DNA of 64,000 bases, taken from assembly GCF_002836205.1 (NCBI RefSeq), contig NZ_PJBE01000013.1, positions 1,302,001-1,366,000 on the forward strand, read 5' to 3'. Every line of letters begins with the position of its first letter. The stretch's first letter is position 1. This stretch comes from Shewanella sp. Choline-02u-19. GTDB taxonomy: Bacteria; Pseudomonadota; Gammaproteobacteria; Enterobacterales; Shewanellaceae. Shown here one piece after another: positions 52,812-61,990 of this stretch. The position numbers and the translations under genes are program-made. A model generated the notes under the pieces. It was not told where the DNA came from. It searched no databases and saw nothing but the letters and a program-made list of their open reading frames with translations.

Positions 52812-55124
52812 TCATAAGCCTTTTAAGTATTGAGCTCGGGTTGAAGCTGAAAGCGCTTGCTTAAGAAAGTTAACCTGCTCAGGATTAGAGTCTGGGGTCA
52901 ATAACCGCTTAACAGCACTAACAAGATCTGCTTTTGGCCACACAAATTGACTCTGTGTTTCTATCGCTCTTAGATCCAACAATATATGTTCAAATTTATT
53001 GGGGATTTCATGAATAATGTCTGGGTTGAAGAAGTGCTCTGCACCGATCAAGTTATTGTGATCCCGCCTTTTTTTATCAATGATAAAACTGACGTCTTTA
53101 ACATTAGTAATTGTCGTCTGTTTTTTGCAAACCGATAGGCACTCGCTATCCATTACAGACTTATCGCAACCAGAAGATTGTAAGAACAAACACTGTCGAC
53201 TCGTCATCAGTAATACGGGATGCAATGCGCTGTAATGTAGGCTGAAATTCTGTGGTGGATTAATGGCTTTTATCTGTTTTGCATTAAGTTCATTAGAGAT
53301 AAATGCGCCAACACAACCGACTTTTTTCAAACTGTGCAAACTAAATGAATTACTGGTATTGAGGTGGGGCCCTGCAATCCAGTTAACACCCAAGGTATGT
53401 GCGATATGGCCTACACCGCTATTATTCGTGGCTATCAGTGTTTGCGGAATACTCTTAAGCAGTTGCGCTACGGTAATAAAGTCTGCTTGCAGCACGATGG
53501 CGCCAAACCAGGGAGTGAGTTCTGGGTGTGCGTTGAACAGCGCAATGAGTTTTTCCTGTTCAATGGCAATTGAGTCAGGCACCGCGTAGTAAAATCTCAC
53601 TTGTTCAGTCGAGCTTTGTTGCTTTAATTGTGTGTATAAGGCCAGATCTTTTCGATTACCGATCAAAACAGATAACTCAGTTGGCTGCGCGGTATTTTGG
53701 CGTGTGTTCAATACTGCATTAGCGAGGCGTTGTTTACGAATATCACTGAATTCAATCGGCTTATATAGCGCCTTGTTGCCGTTCAAAAACGTTACAATGG
53801 CCGTTTTCATCTGTGTCAGTTCTTTAAAAGAGAGGTAAATGGCGCTTGCCAAGCCGGTGCAGTTAACTTTCTTTAGCACATGTTTATAAGAATTGAGGCT
53901 AGCGAAGCGGCTGGTTAGTTCCTCAACCGATAAATGATACTTGTCCGCAGCGGTTAAACAGCTTGTTGATATCACGCTAAAACTTGGGGTGTCACTCGCT
54001 GCGACAAAAACACTAATGTTAAGTGGAGTGCCAATATCACCGCTGATCTGTAGCTCAATTTCAGGCTTACTAATATCCAACGTTTTGATTTGTTCAGTTA
54101 CTGAATCAATAATAAGGGTTTTCTTATCATAGAGCCGTTGCTTAACGACCTGAATAACCTCACTTGTCGGTTGGTCACTTTTAGACGCTATCGCGCTAAA
54201 GTGTTGTACAGCGTTATCTCGGGGATTGTCGATGTACATCTCTTTGCCCACGTTCCCCGTTAGATAGCCGTTGGTAAAGTCACGGTTAAACACCGTATAT
54301 AGTGCTGTTTTATCACTTGTTAATGTTTGCTGCTGTTGCAGTTTTGTCAGTTGCTGCCGCCAAGTATCAATAACGCTATAAACGTAATGGGATTTTTTTA
54401 TTCGGCCTTCAACTTTTAATGAATCAACACCCGCGTTAATGAGACTTTCAAGATCATCAAAGGCGGAATTGTCTTTCATATTTAAAGGGTAATCAGATCC
54501 TACATCCGTACGTTGATATTGATCTCTACAGGGTTGACTACAGCGGCCGCGATTACCCGAATTACCGCCGTGCGCGGAGCTGAAATAACAAAGGCCAGAA
54601 AAGCCGATGCAGTTGGAGCCATGTACAAATACTTCCGTTAGCATGTCGAGCCTATGCGCCATCGTCGATAACTCGGTGATCTCACCAAGATCCAACTCTC
54701 TAGACAGGTTTGCTCGCGTAGCTCCCATCTCCTTTAAAAACGCCAGTTGACCGCTATTGTGAGTGGTTAATTGAGTTGAGGCATGCACCGCTAAACTGGG
54801 GTAATAACGGGAAATAATGTCAAACACACCGAGATCTTGCACGATGACACCGTCAATATCGGTATTCACAAGTTGGTTGAGTAGTTTGAAAAGAGCGGGT
54901 AACTCATGCTCTAGCACAATAATATTCAAGGTTAAAAATAACTCACAGTGGTGCTTATGAGCGACTCTTAATAATCCGCATAGCTGTTCAAAATTGAGAT
55001 TTTCAGCGCGTTTTCGAGCATTGAAATTATCAAGGCCGCAATAAACGGCATCAGCCCCTGCAACGATAGCCGCTTTGATTGACTCTATATCACCACCCGG
55101 TGCCAACAACTCGATTTTTCTCAC
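52812..55124 (-). CDS. U32 peptidase-family protein (RlhA/YegQ-like)
   Basis: 770 residues. The N-terminal half is the U32 core: LLAPGGDIESIKAAIVAGADAVYCG, HASTQLTTHN, FVHGSNCIGFSGLCYFS and GNRGRCSQPCR. The last two supply the conserved Cys that bind an iron-sulfur cluster in RNA-hydroxylating members. VFNRDFTNGYLTGN is the usual C-terminal end of the core. A further about 400 residues form an extension with its own Cys-rich segment (SRQCLFLQSSGCD...CLSVCKK). By analogy with E. coli RlhA it may hydroxylate rRNA or tRNA; the exact target is unknown. GTG at 55124 is preferred because the family motif starts right after it. Confidence 0.85.
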   Translation of the reverse strand: MRKIELLAPGGDIESIKAAIVAGADAVYCGLDNFNARKRAENLNFEQLCGLLRVAHKHHCELFLTLNIIVLEHELPALFKLLNQLVNTDIDGVIVQDLGVFDIISRYYPSLAVHASTQLTTHNSGQLAFLKEMGATRANLSRELDLGEITELSTMAHRLDMLTEVFVHGSNCIGFSGLCYFSSAHGGNSGNRGRCSQPCRDQYQRTDVGSDYPLNMKDNSAFDDLESLINAGVDSLKVEGRIKKSHYVYSVIDTWRQQLTKLQQQQTLTSDKTALYTVFNRDFTNGYLTGNVGKEMYIDNPRDNAVQHFSAIASKSDQPTSEVIQVVKQRLYDKKTLIIDSVTEQIKTLDISKPEIELQISGDIGTPLNISVFVAASDTPSFSVISTSCLTAADKYHLSVEELTSRFASLNSYKHVLKKVNCTGLASAIYLSFKELTQMKTAIVTFLNGNKALYKPIEFSDIRKQRLANAVLNTRQNTAQPTELSVLIGNRKDLALYTQLKQQSSTEQVRFYYAVPDSIAIEQEKLIALFNAHPELTPWFGAIVLQADFITVAQLLKSIPQTLIATNNSGVGHIAHTLGVNWIAGPHLNTSNSFSLHSLKKVGCVGAFISNELNAKQIKAINPPQNFSLHYSALHPVLLMTSRQCLFLQSSGCDKSVMDSECLSVCKKQTTITNVKDVSFIIDKKRRDHNNLIGAEHFFNPDIIHEIPNKFEHILLDLRAIETQSQFVWPKADLVSAVKRLLTPDSNPEQVNFLKQALSASTRAQYLKGL

Positions 55125-55245
55125 GATATATATCAACCTACAACATGTATGACTAAGATCTTCAAATAGGCAAACGATGTGCTGTATTAGAAGCTGTTAA
55201 AAATGGATTTTAGTGATTCAATAATCCCGTGGCTACGGAACATGA

Positions 55246-55470
55246 TTAACTTATGACTAAACTATGAAGTTGATCGCCTTTGACTCGCATTTTCGACCTA
55301 TCCATTATTGAATGATGCTCTGACATACAACACCTGAGCAATTGAAGCGGCAATTCGCTAGACAAAATAGGCTTCAACAGAGCTACAAATGTTAGTTTTA
55401 TCGCTATGCAATGGTCCAGGATTGTTTGCTGAGGCGTTAATGGATCAAAATCTGGCAAAAGATTGCTCAA
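55246..55470 (-). CDS. possible small protein, weak
   Basis: A 74-codon frame from a TTG at 55470, with AAAGG 5 nt upstream. The sequence has no recognisable motif and no membrane span. It occupies a 435-bp gap between the U32 and DsbA-like genes that otherwise holds nothing I recognise. Could be a chance frame. Confidence 0.25.
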   Translation of the reverse strand: MSNLLPDFDPLTPQQTILDHCIAIKLTFVALLKPILSSELPLQLLRCCMSEHHSIMDRSKMRVKGDQLHSLVIS

Positions 55471-55559
55471 TATTGCCTTTTATTGCACAAGGTCAATTGA
55501 TATAAAGTGAAAAAGCTCATAGGATCAGCATTCACTTATCAATATCAAGATTGAAGTAA

Positions 55560-56195
55560 ATGAACAACGATACCAAACTTAATGATGCCCAGCTTGAGCT
55601 GTATTTTATTTATGACAGTCATTGTCCATGGAGCTATGCAACAACGCCCTTAGTTAATGCTCTATGTGAAGCTTTTCCAACCATACAACTTCACTTACTG
55701 CACTGCTGCCACTTTGACGGCACAGATTCTGCGGGTCTTGACCAAGTTGACGCGATTAAAAAGCTATCTAAGGTTAAGTTTGGTAGAGAGCATATTCGTT
55801 ATGCAAACAGCCCAAAAGATGCCACTAAGGTCGCCAATCTAATGGCTTGGCTGGAAACCAAACAACCAGATAAAATGCTAACCGTGCTTACTGCATTACA
55901 GCATGCTCATTTTGTCGAAGGCAATCCACTGACCAACAAACATGATTTTAGCACCATCATTGATACTCATAAGCTATCGCCATCGAATAAGGTGTTTAGA
56001 GAGGGGTTAATCAATGATGCTGAGCAGACGCTGGCGGGGATTGCTGAGATCTATGAAGTTATTGGTACAACATCATTTCCAGTGCTAATGTTAACCGTTG
56101 ATGACCAAGGTATTTTCATTGATCATTCAAAGTATTTAGCGGCCCCTGAAACCGTTGTTGAAGCAGTGCGACAAGAGGCTGAACACTTAGACTAA
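55560..56195 (+). CDS. DsbA-family thioredoxin-fold protein with CPWS site
   Basis: 211 residues with no signal peptide, so cytoplasmic. The thioredoxin-fold active site is DSHCPWSYATTPLV: the first Cys is kept and the second is Ser. The cis-Pro loop TSFPVLM is present, with a helical insertion between. This fits FrnE/2-hydroxychromene isomerase-like DsbA relatives rather than a dithiol oxidase. A monothiol role (glutathione-linked or isomerase) is possible. Confidence 0.82.
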   Translation: MNNDTKLNDAQLELYFIYDSHCPWSYATTPLVNALCEAFPTIQLHLLHCCHFDGTDSAGLDQVDAIKKLSKVKFGREHIRYANSPKDATKVANLMAWLETKQPDKMLTVLTALQHAHFVEGNPLTNKHDFSTIIDTHKLSPSNKVFREGLINDAEQTLAGIAEIYEVIGTTSFPVLMLTVDDQGIFIDHSKYLAAPETVVEAVRQEAEHLD

Positions 56196-56393
56196 TACTG
56201 AGTGCTGAGGCTTGTGACTTATTGCTTCCGATTGTGATTGAGTTACAGGCCTTTCTATTCAGAACAACGCTAAGGTAATAAACTCAGTTTAACGCCAGCA
56301 ACACCGTATAATTGAACAAAACGATGCCCGTTTACGGTTAAGCAGTTAAGTCATTTTCAGCAGTGTATTTTCTTATTTGCGAGGCCACTTACA

Positions 56394-56864
56394 ATGCTTG
56401 TAATCAAAGCCCAGCTAGTAAGCCCCGAGCCAGAGCATTTAGAACAGATGCTGACTTGGTTCACCGATACACAAGCGGTATTTGATTGGGCTGGCCCAAA
56501 TTTTAGATATCCCTACAATCTAAGCTCTTTTACAGCAGATCTTACGCTTGATAAACTAGCTTCTTTTGTATTAGTGTCTGACAAAAAACAGCTTTTAGGC
56601 TTTGGCCAATACTACCGGCGAATCGATAGGTGTCACTTAGGTAGAATCGTCATCAGTCCACAATGGCGTGGTAACGGTTTAGCCAAAATGCTTATAGAAC
56701 AACTGACAGCCAAAGGGCTTAAGGCGTTCAATGTTGAGCAAAGTTCATTGTTTGTGTTATCTCACAACCACCAAGCATTATACACCTACCTGAAATTGGG
56801 TTTTGTGCAAAGCGAATACCCCGCAGCAATACCGCTACAACACTGTTTGTACATGATTAAATAA
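56394..56864 (+). CDS. GNAT-family N-acetyltransferase
   Basis: 156 residues. The acetyl-CoA loop is IVISPQWRGNGLAKMLIEQL and the C-terminal element SHNHQALYTYLKLGFV is typical of GNAT motif B. GAGG lies 9 nt before the ATG. Substrate unknown. It does not resemble the GNAT at 30113. Confidence 0.85.
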   Translation: MLVIKAQLVSPEPEHLEQMLTWFTDTQAVFDWAGPNFRYPYNLSSFTADLTLDKLASFVLVSDKKQLLGFGQYYRRIDRCHLGRIVISPQWRGNGLAKMLIEQLTAKGLKAFNVEQSSLFVLSHNHQALYTYLKLGFVQSEYPAAIPLQHCLYMIK

Positions 56865-56892
56865 ACCCATTCGAGCGGTAACCCAGTCTCAT

Positions 56893-57432
56893 CTACTCGC
56901 TAGAGTTAACCCCGCCATAGATGTCGATAGTTAAGCCTCTTTCTTCAATGTAATTTTTCGGCGTTAAGCCAATTTATTTTTTAAGTTGCCGAATGAGATG
57001 AGGTTGCTCACTAAAGTCGAATGTTAACGCCACATCAACCCAATCAATGTCCGTTGCATTGCGCTGATACAAATATTCTAACATCGTTTCTAATTTGTTC
57101 ATCGACTGGCATTGTTTCATCGTGAGCCCGGTGACTCGATTAAAACTGCGCTCTAACGTTCTCTGCGAGCAAGACAGCTGCGGAAATAGGTGTTGAATCT
57201 AATAGTGGCAGCACCTTACGGGTTATTTCACTATGTTGATCTTCGATAGCATTGTTTAACAATGGAAAAATAGCTCATCTAGCTTTGCACAACACACTAG
57301 AGGATCTGTACGCCCTAGTTGTAAAAGTGATCCCACCGAAAAATCAGTGACAGAAAGCCATTGCGCTATATCAATGCTCGCCGCAGAGTTTAGGCTTGGG
57401 TGATTGTAGTTGGGTAGAACAACCGACTGCAT
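56893..57432 (-). pseudogene. broken AraC-family regulator
   Basis: Reading the minus strand in pieces gives an AraC-type protein. The start is ATG at 57432 (MQSVVLPNYNHPSLNS), then GSLLQLGRTDPLVCCAKLDELF. A frameshift leads to PLLNNAIEDQHSEITRKVLPLLDS. A second frameshift leads to LSCSQRTLERSFNRVTGLT, the first HTH recognition stretch. QPHLIRQLKK is then followed by an in-frame TAA before IGLTPKNYIEERG; the usual residue there is Gln (CAA to TAA). At least two frameshifts and one nonsense change are therefore present. It lies 20 bp downstream of the Old Yellow Enzyme gene on the same strand and may once have controlled it. Confidence 0.85.
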
Positions 57433-57451
57433 CGATGTTTTAACTGTGCTT

Positions 57452-58564
57452 TTACATTGGCTTTAGATTAGTTTTTCTCTTTCTGTGCACGACACAAAAA
57501 TTACCACGCTTAGTGCGGCATTTTGAGCATCTTTCACAATCAACTGCAGCTTTTTCGCCTTGTTTCCAGCGCTTAATTAAATGAGGTTCTGCCAGCAAAG
57601 GTCTTGATATTGCGAAGTATTGGATATTGGTTTTGTAGGCAATCTCTTCAATCGCAGTAATGTCACTCAATCCGCCAACGGTAATAATGGGGACATTGAC
57701 GTCTTGGCTAATAACATGGCCATATTCATGGAAGTAGCCTTCTTGTTGAATAGTATAGCCATCAAAACATTGACCAATCATGGTGCTGGCCTTGCCGTGG
57801 ATATTCCCTGAGATGATAATAGCATCCACGCCAATCGCTTCTAATTTTTTACAAATTATGCGGGTTTCAGCAAAGGTTAACCCCCCCTCAAAAAACTCAG
57901 ATGCGGTCAATTTAACTAATATTGGATAGTCTTCACCTACAAGCTTTCTTATCTCTGCATAGATCTCTACTAATAGTCTCATTCGATTGTCTAAGCTGCC
58001 ACCATATTCATCTTCTCTTCGATTGTAATATGGGCTTAAAAACTGATTGATCAAGTAGCTATGTGCCGCGTGTATTTCGACTCCATCAAACCCCGATGAT
58101 TGAGCTCTTCGACTTGCTTGAGCAAATCCTTCAACGATGTAATCTATTTCATCCTTGGTCATGGCTTTGCCTAAAGTTAGTGTACCTCTTTCGCACACTT
58201 CACTCGGCGCATAGATCACTCTTTCGCCCACATTATGCGTGGTTTTTGTGCCACCGTAGGCAAGTTGCATCACTATTTTGGCATCATTGCTGTGTACCAA
58301 CTCGGTGAGTTTTTTGTATTCAGTGATAAAGGAATCATTGTACATTCCCATCATGCCGGCATTAGGCTGCTCTTCTTCTACAATATTGGCGTAACCCGTG
58401 ACAATGAGACCGACTTCTCCTTTAGCGAGTTCTGCGTAGATAGCGTACAACTTATCTGTCATATGGCCATCTTCAGTCGCCATATTTTCCCAGGTAGCGC
58501 TTCGAATGAAGCGATTTTTCAATGTCATCTTGCCAATACAGGTTTCTGCAAACAAAGTACTCAA
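57452..58564 (-). CDS. Old Yellow Enzyme-family NADH:flavin oxidoreductase
   Basis: 370-residue FMN enzyme of the OYE family. Seen in order: KNRFIRSATWENMA (FMN barrel start), MQLAYGG, the catalytic/substrate region GVEIHAAHSYLINQFLSPYYNRREDEYGGSLDNRMRL (split here: HAAHSYLINQFLSP, then NRREDEYGGS), and ISRPLLAEPHLI near the C-terminus. The tail CERCSKCRTKRGNFCVVH is Cys-rich. It reduces activated alkenes or related electrophiles with NAD(P)H. The start is TTG at 58564, with AGAGGA 6 nt upstream; the frame runs on to 58630 without a ribosome site and through a terminator. The leader contains a strong hairpin and palindromes. Confidence 0.9.
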   Translation of the reverse strand: MSTLFAETCIGKMTLKNRFIRSATWENMATEDGHMTDKLYAIYAELAKGEVGLIVTGYANIVEEEQPNAGMMGMYNDSFITEYKKLTELVHSNDAKIVMQLAYGGTKTTHNVGERVIYAPSEVCERGTLTLGKAMTKDEIDYIVEGFAQASRRAQSSGFDGVEIHAAHSYLINQFLSPYYNRREDEYGGSLDNRMRLLVEIYAEIRKLVGEDYPILVKLTASEFFEGGLTFAETRIICKKLEAIGVDAIIISGNIHGKASTMIGQCFDGYTIQQEGYFHEYGHVISQDVNVPIITVGGLSDITAIEEIAYKTNIQYFAISRPLLAEPHLIKRWKQGEKAAVDCERCSKCRTKRGNFCVVHRKRKTNLKPM

Positions 58565-58614
58565 GTCTAATCCTCTTAAAAATCGATTTTTGTAATATAG
58601 CGTGATCATGAGAT

Positions 58615-58655
58615 AAAAAAGAACAGCCATGCATTAAGCATGGCTGTTCTTTTTT
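58615..58655. terminator. bidirectional terminator in the leader of the Old Yellow Enzyme gene
   Basis: A perfect 12-bp stem GAACAGCCATGC/GCATGGCTGTTC with a 5-nt loop. It is flanked by an A-run on the left and a T-run on the right, so it can act in both directions. It stands about 55 bp upstream of the OYE start with no gene to its right for 450 bp, which points to attenuation or an unseen small transcript. Confidence 0.8.
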
Positions 58656-59104
58656 GCTATGTACGAATCAGCAATAACTAATATTACCTATAATATAGAA
58701 GACAATCCTTAATCTGGATTAAGATAGTGTCATATAAATCATCTGAAAACCGGTTTAAAACGAGTGATGAACATCACTCAATAGGGGCGTCGAACACGCA
58801 TACCGCCTGAGCATAGCAGGCTCAGAGTTGAGCGTAGATTACCTACTCAAAATTACTGGCGTTTGCACTACAGAGGTCTGTTAGTACTGCGATCCTCAAG
58901 CCGTTTTTCAATCTTTAATGGCTATTGTTCTTGAATCTGATTTCTATATATAGTTAAAGCGCTATTTGTGCTTTGCAATGCTGTAACGAGAATAATATTA
59001 AAGGAGAGGGCACTTAAAAGATTGAAGTAATACCACTGATTTTAATAAGGATTAATGTTTAAATGGGATTTGTGCATTCATTAACGACGTATTATCAGGA
59101 TATT
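58656..59104. promoter_or_regulatory. intergenic regulatory region with palindromes
   Basis: No coding gene. It holds AAACCGGTTT (58747-58756) and GAGTGATG-AA-CATCACTC (58762-58779), both perfect palindromes and plausible operators for the OYE gene. A small hairpin CTGAGC/GCTCAG lies near 58807-58825. No known riboswitch was recognised. Confidence 0.45.
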
Positions 59105-59803
59105 ATGAAAACCATTGGACTGTTAGGCGGGATGAGTTGGGAATCAACGAGTAACTATTACAAGGCACTCAATGAAGGCGTTAAATCTAAGCTTGGTGGA
59201 TTACATTCAGCCAAAATATGCCTTTATAGCGTCGATTTCGCTGAAATTGAGTTACTGCAACATCAAGGAAAATGGACTGAGACTGCAGATATTCTTGTTC
59301 ACGCCGCTAAAGCCGTAGAACTTGCGGGTGCTGATTTTATAATGATTTGTACCAATACTATGCACAAAGTTGTCCCTGAAATAGAAGCTAAAATTACCAT
59401 TCCTATCCTACATATTGCCGACGCGACCGCAGAGCAACTGGTTAAAGATGGCATAACAACGGTCGGGCTTTTAGGAACACGCTTTACCATGGAACAAGAC
59501 TTCTATAAGGCTCGGTTAACTGAAAAGTACGGTATCAATGTCAACGTCCCCAATTCAGCAGAGCAAACGGTAATACACAACATAATCTACGATGAGCTAT
59601 GTCTAGGCGAGATAAAGCAGGGATCTAAAGAAAAATACTTAGAGGTTATTAACACGCTATTTCAGCAAGGCTCTGAGGCTATCATATTAGGCTGCACGGA
59701 GATTGCGTTACTTGTTCACCAAGCAGACACAGAAATTCCATTGTACGATACGACTGAAATTCACGCGAGAAGGGGTGTTGAGCAGGCATTAGCGTCTGTT
59801 TAG
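59105..59803 (+). CDS. aspartate/glutamate racemase family protein
   Basis: 232 residues of the Asp/Glu racemase superfamily. It begins KTIGLLGGMSWEST. The two catalytic Cys are in MICTNTMHKV and ILGCTEIALL. It resembles E. coli YgeA/RacX broad-specificity racemases. The ATG at 59105 is chosen because AGGA is 5 nt upstream and the core strand begins there; the frame extends back to 59063. It appears to be a single gene. Confidence 0.9.
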   Translation: MKTIGLLGGMSWESTSNYYKALNEGVKSKLGGLHSAKICLYSVDFAEIELLQHQGKWTETADILVHAAKAVELAGADFIMICTNTMHKVVPEIEAKITIPILHIADATAEQLVKDGITTVGLLGTRFTMEQDFYKARLTEKYGINVNVPNSAEQTVIHNIIYDELCLGEIKQGSKEKYLEVINTLFQQGSEAIILGCTEIALLVHQADTEIPLYDTTEIHARRGVEQALASV

Positions 59804-60291
59804 TCGTACTCATCCTTTAAGGTTAACGGCTTACAAATAGATAATTTCAGCTTTAAAACGTTATGTGGAGTTCTCTGTTTGCCGCTAATATCGACTAAAT
59901 TCGCAGTTCATAAACTTGAATTTTATTTAACGACGGTTCAAATGCCACTTTTATGGCAATCGACCGAGTACTAAAGACCATACAATAAAGATGTAATCTT
60001 TATCTTAAATAGTTGAATTTCAAATTAATCAAAAAAACTAGGGCCATTTGTTGTCCGATAGGATAGGAGCAGCTTAATACCGTATTAACAGCTCAAGTTT
60101 AGGTCGATTTGAAATTCAATTGCCATTCAGCCCCAGACAAACTGACGAAGTGCTATCAGCAAAAATTTACAATCTATTACCGGGAAAGTAACATCAGAGA
60201 TGATTGATTTCAGCAATAAGCTGCAAGTTGCCGTCTAATAACGTAAAATAAAGCCACATTTTCGAATGAAAGTTGTTCTAAACGAGGATCA
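59804..60291. promoter_or_regulatory. intergenic upstream of the BCCT gene with inverted repeats
   Basis: No gene seen. TTGAATTTCAAAT (60013-60025) and its exact reverse complement (60107-60119) flank a palindrome TTAATAC-C-GTATTAA (60074-60088). These may be operator sites for the transporter gene. Confidence 0.4.
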
Positions 60292-61869
60292 ATGAATACT
60301 AAAAAAGATAAATACAGTATTGATAATACCGATTACACAGTCGGTCAAGATAACATTCAAAAATGGGGTTTTGATGTTCATAACCCTGTTTTTGGGATCA
60401 GCGCTTCCTTAATTGGACTCTTCTTAATCGCCATTTTAGTGGTCGATCCTGAAACATCAAAATCCGTATTAGATGGCATAAAATGGAAAATCATTGGTAC
60501 TTTTGATGGTTTGTTTATGTGGTCTGCCAATATTTTTGTCATATTTTGTTTGGCAATGATTGTCTCGCCATATGGCAAAATTCGCCTCGGCGGTGATGAA
60601 GCAAAAACTGACTATTCGATGATGTCATGGATAGCAATGTTGTTTGCAGCAGGCATGGGTATCGGTCTAATGTTTTGGGGCGTAGCAGAACCTGTTGCTT
60701 ACTTTACCGGATGGTTTGAAACCCCCCTTAATGTGACTCCAAATACCCCCGAAGCGGCTAAGCTAGCGCTAGGTGCAACAATGTTCCATTGGGGACTTCA
60801 CCCATGGGCGATTTACGGTGTTGTGTCACTGTCGTTAGCATTTTTCGCCTACAATAAAGGCCTACCGCTTTCCATGCGCTCAGTCTTTTACCCAATCCTA
60901 GGTGATCGCACTTGGGGCTGGCCAGGACATATTGTAGACATTCTAGCGGTGCTTGCCACTCTGTTTGGTCTAGCGACTTCTCTTGGACTTGGTGCTCAAC
61001 AAGCCGCAAGTGGTTTTCACCATGTGTTCGGCATTGAAAACGGCTTAATGCTTCAAGTAGGCATTATATTTGTAGTGACTCTGTTGGCCGTTGGGTCGGT
61101 AGTCCGTGGTATTGATGGTGGCGTTAAAGTCATCAGTAATGTCAATATGCTGTTGGCACTTGCTTTAGTCCTGTTTGTCACTCTGGTTACTTTTGCTGTT
61201 TCGATGGGTACCATTCCGACAACAGTCATGGGATACATTGAAAACATCATTCCATTAAGTAACCCTATTGGCCGTGAAGACGAAGCTTGGATGCATGGCT
61301 GGACAGTTTTCTATTGGGCATGGTGGATTTCATGGTCTCCTTTTGTGGGCATGTTCATTGCGCGTATTTCACGTGGACGTACTATTCGTGAGTTCATGAC
61401 GGCTGTGTTACTTGTCCCTACGTTAGTTACAACGCTTTGGATGTCAGTATTCGGCGGTGTTGCGATTGATCAAGTCATTAATAAAGTCGGTACGTTAGGC
61501 GAAAAAGGCTTAACAGAAGTGCCACTAGCAATGTTCCAAATGTTTGACGCATTGCCAATGGGTAACATTTTGTCTCTACTTGCTGTTGTGTTGGTGCTGG
61601 TTTTCTTTGTGACCTCATCAGACTCTGGTTCACTGGTAATTGATAGCATTACATCAGGTGGTAAAGTCGACGCACCCATCCCACAGCGCGTATTTTGGGC
61701 ATTTATCGAAGGCGCGATTGCTGCAGCTCTAGTTTGGGTGGGTGGCACAGAAGCCATTGAAGCCTTGCAAGCGGGTGCAATTTCAACGGCCTTGCCGTTC
61801 ACCATTATTCTATTGGTGATGTGTGTCAGTTTGATAATGGGACTACGAACAGAGAAACGTATTAGTTAA
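60292..61869 (+). CDS. BCCT-family transporter (betaine/choline/carnitine type)
   Basis: 525 residues with 12 membrane spans. The signatures are MSWIAMLFAAGMGIGLMFWG and the Trp-rich VFYWAWWISWSPFVGMFIARISRGRTIREF region, with the TM8 aromatic box for quaternary ammonium substrates. FVTSSDSGSLVIDSITSGG lies in TM10. It imports a compatible solute such as glycine betaine or choline, driven by sodium or protons. The short C-terminal tail lacks a long osmosensory domain. ACGAGG lies upstream of the ATG. Confidence 0.93.
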   Translation: MNTKKDKYSIDNTDYTVGQDNIQKWGFDVHNPVFGISASLIGLFLIAILVVDPETSKSVLDGIKWKIIGTFDGLFMWSANIFVIFCLAMIVSPYGKIRLGGDEAKTDYSMMSWIAMLFAAGMGIGLMFWGVAEPVAYFTGWFETPLNVTPNTPEAAKLALGATMFHWGLHPWAIYGVVSLSLAFFAYNKGLPLSMRSVFYPILGDRTWGWPGHIVDILAVLATLFGLATSLGLGAQQAASGFHHVFGIENGLMLQVGIIFVVTLLAVGSVVRGIDGGVKVISNVNMLLALALVLFVTLVTFAVSMGTIPTTVMGYIENIIPLSNPIGREDEAWMHGWTVFYWAWWISWSPFVGMFIARISRGRTIREFMTAVLLVPTLVTTLWMSVFGGVAIDQVINKVGTLGEKGLTEVPLAMFQMFDALPMGNILSLLAVVLVLVFFVTSSDSGSLVIDSITSGGKVDAPIPQRVFWAFIEGAIAAALVWVGGTEAIEALQAGAISTALPFTIILLVMCVSLIMGLRTEKRIS

Positions 61870-61895
61870 TCTGTTGCAATGTTCGATAAAAATAG

Positions 61896-61945
61896 AAACC
61901 GAGTGATGCACTTATTTTAAAATAAAGCATTACTCGGTTTTTTTA
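61896..61945 (+). terminator. intrinsic terminator after the BCCT gene
   Basis: A 14-bp stem AAACCGAGTGATGC/GCATTACTCGGTTT (one G-U pair) with a 17-nt AT loop and T-run. It also separates the convergent exonuclease gene. Confidence 0.88.
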
Positions 61946-61990
61946 TGGGTTTAACTATTTAGCCATAGCCATAGCTTTATAGTTAAAACT

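Noticed and set aside
58656..59104. FMN riboswitch ahead of the Old Yellow Enzyme gene
   Set aside because: The conserved RFN-element segments were not found; only generic hairpins and palindromes are present.
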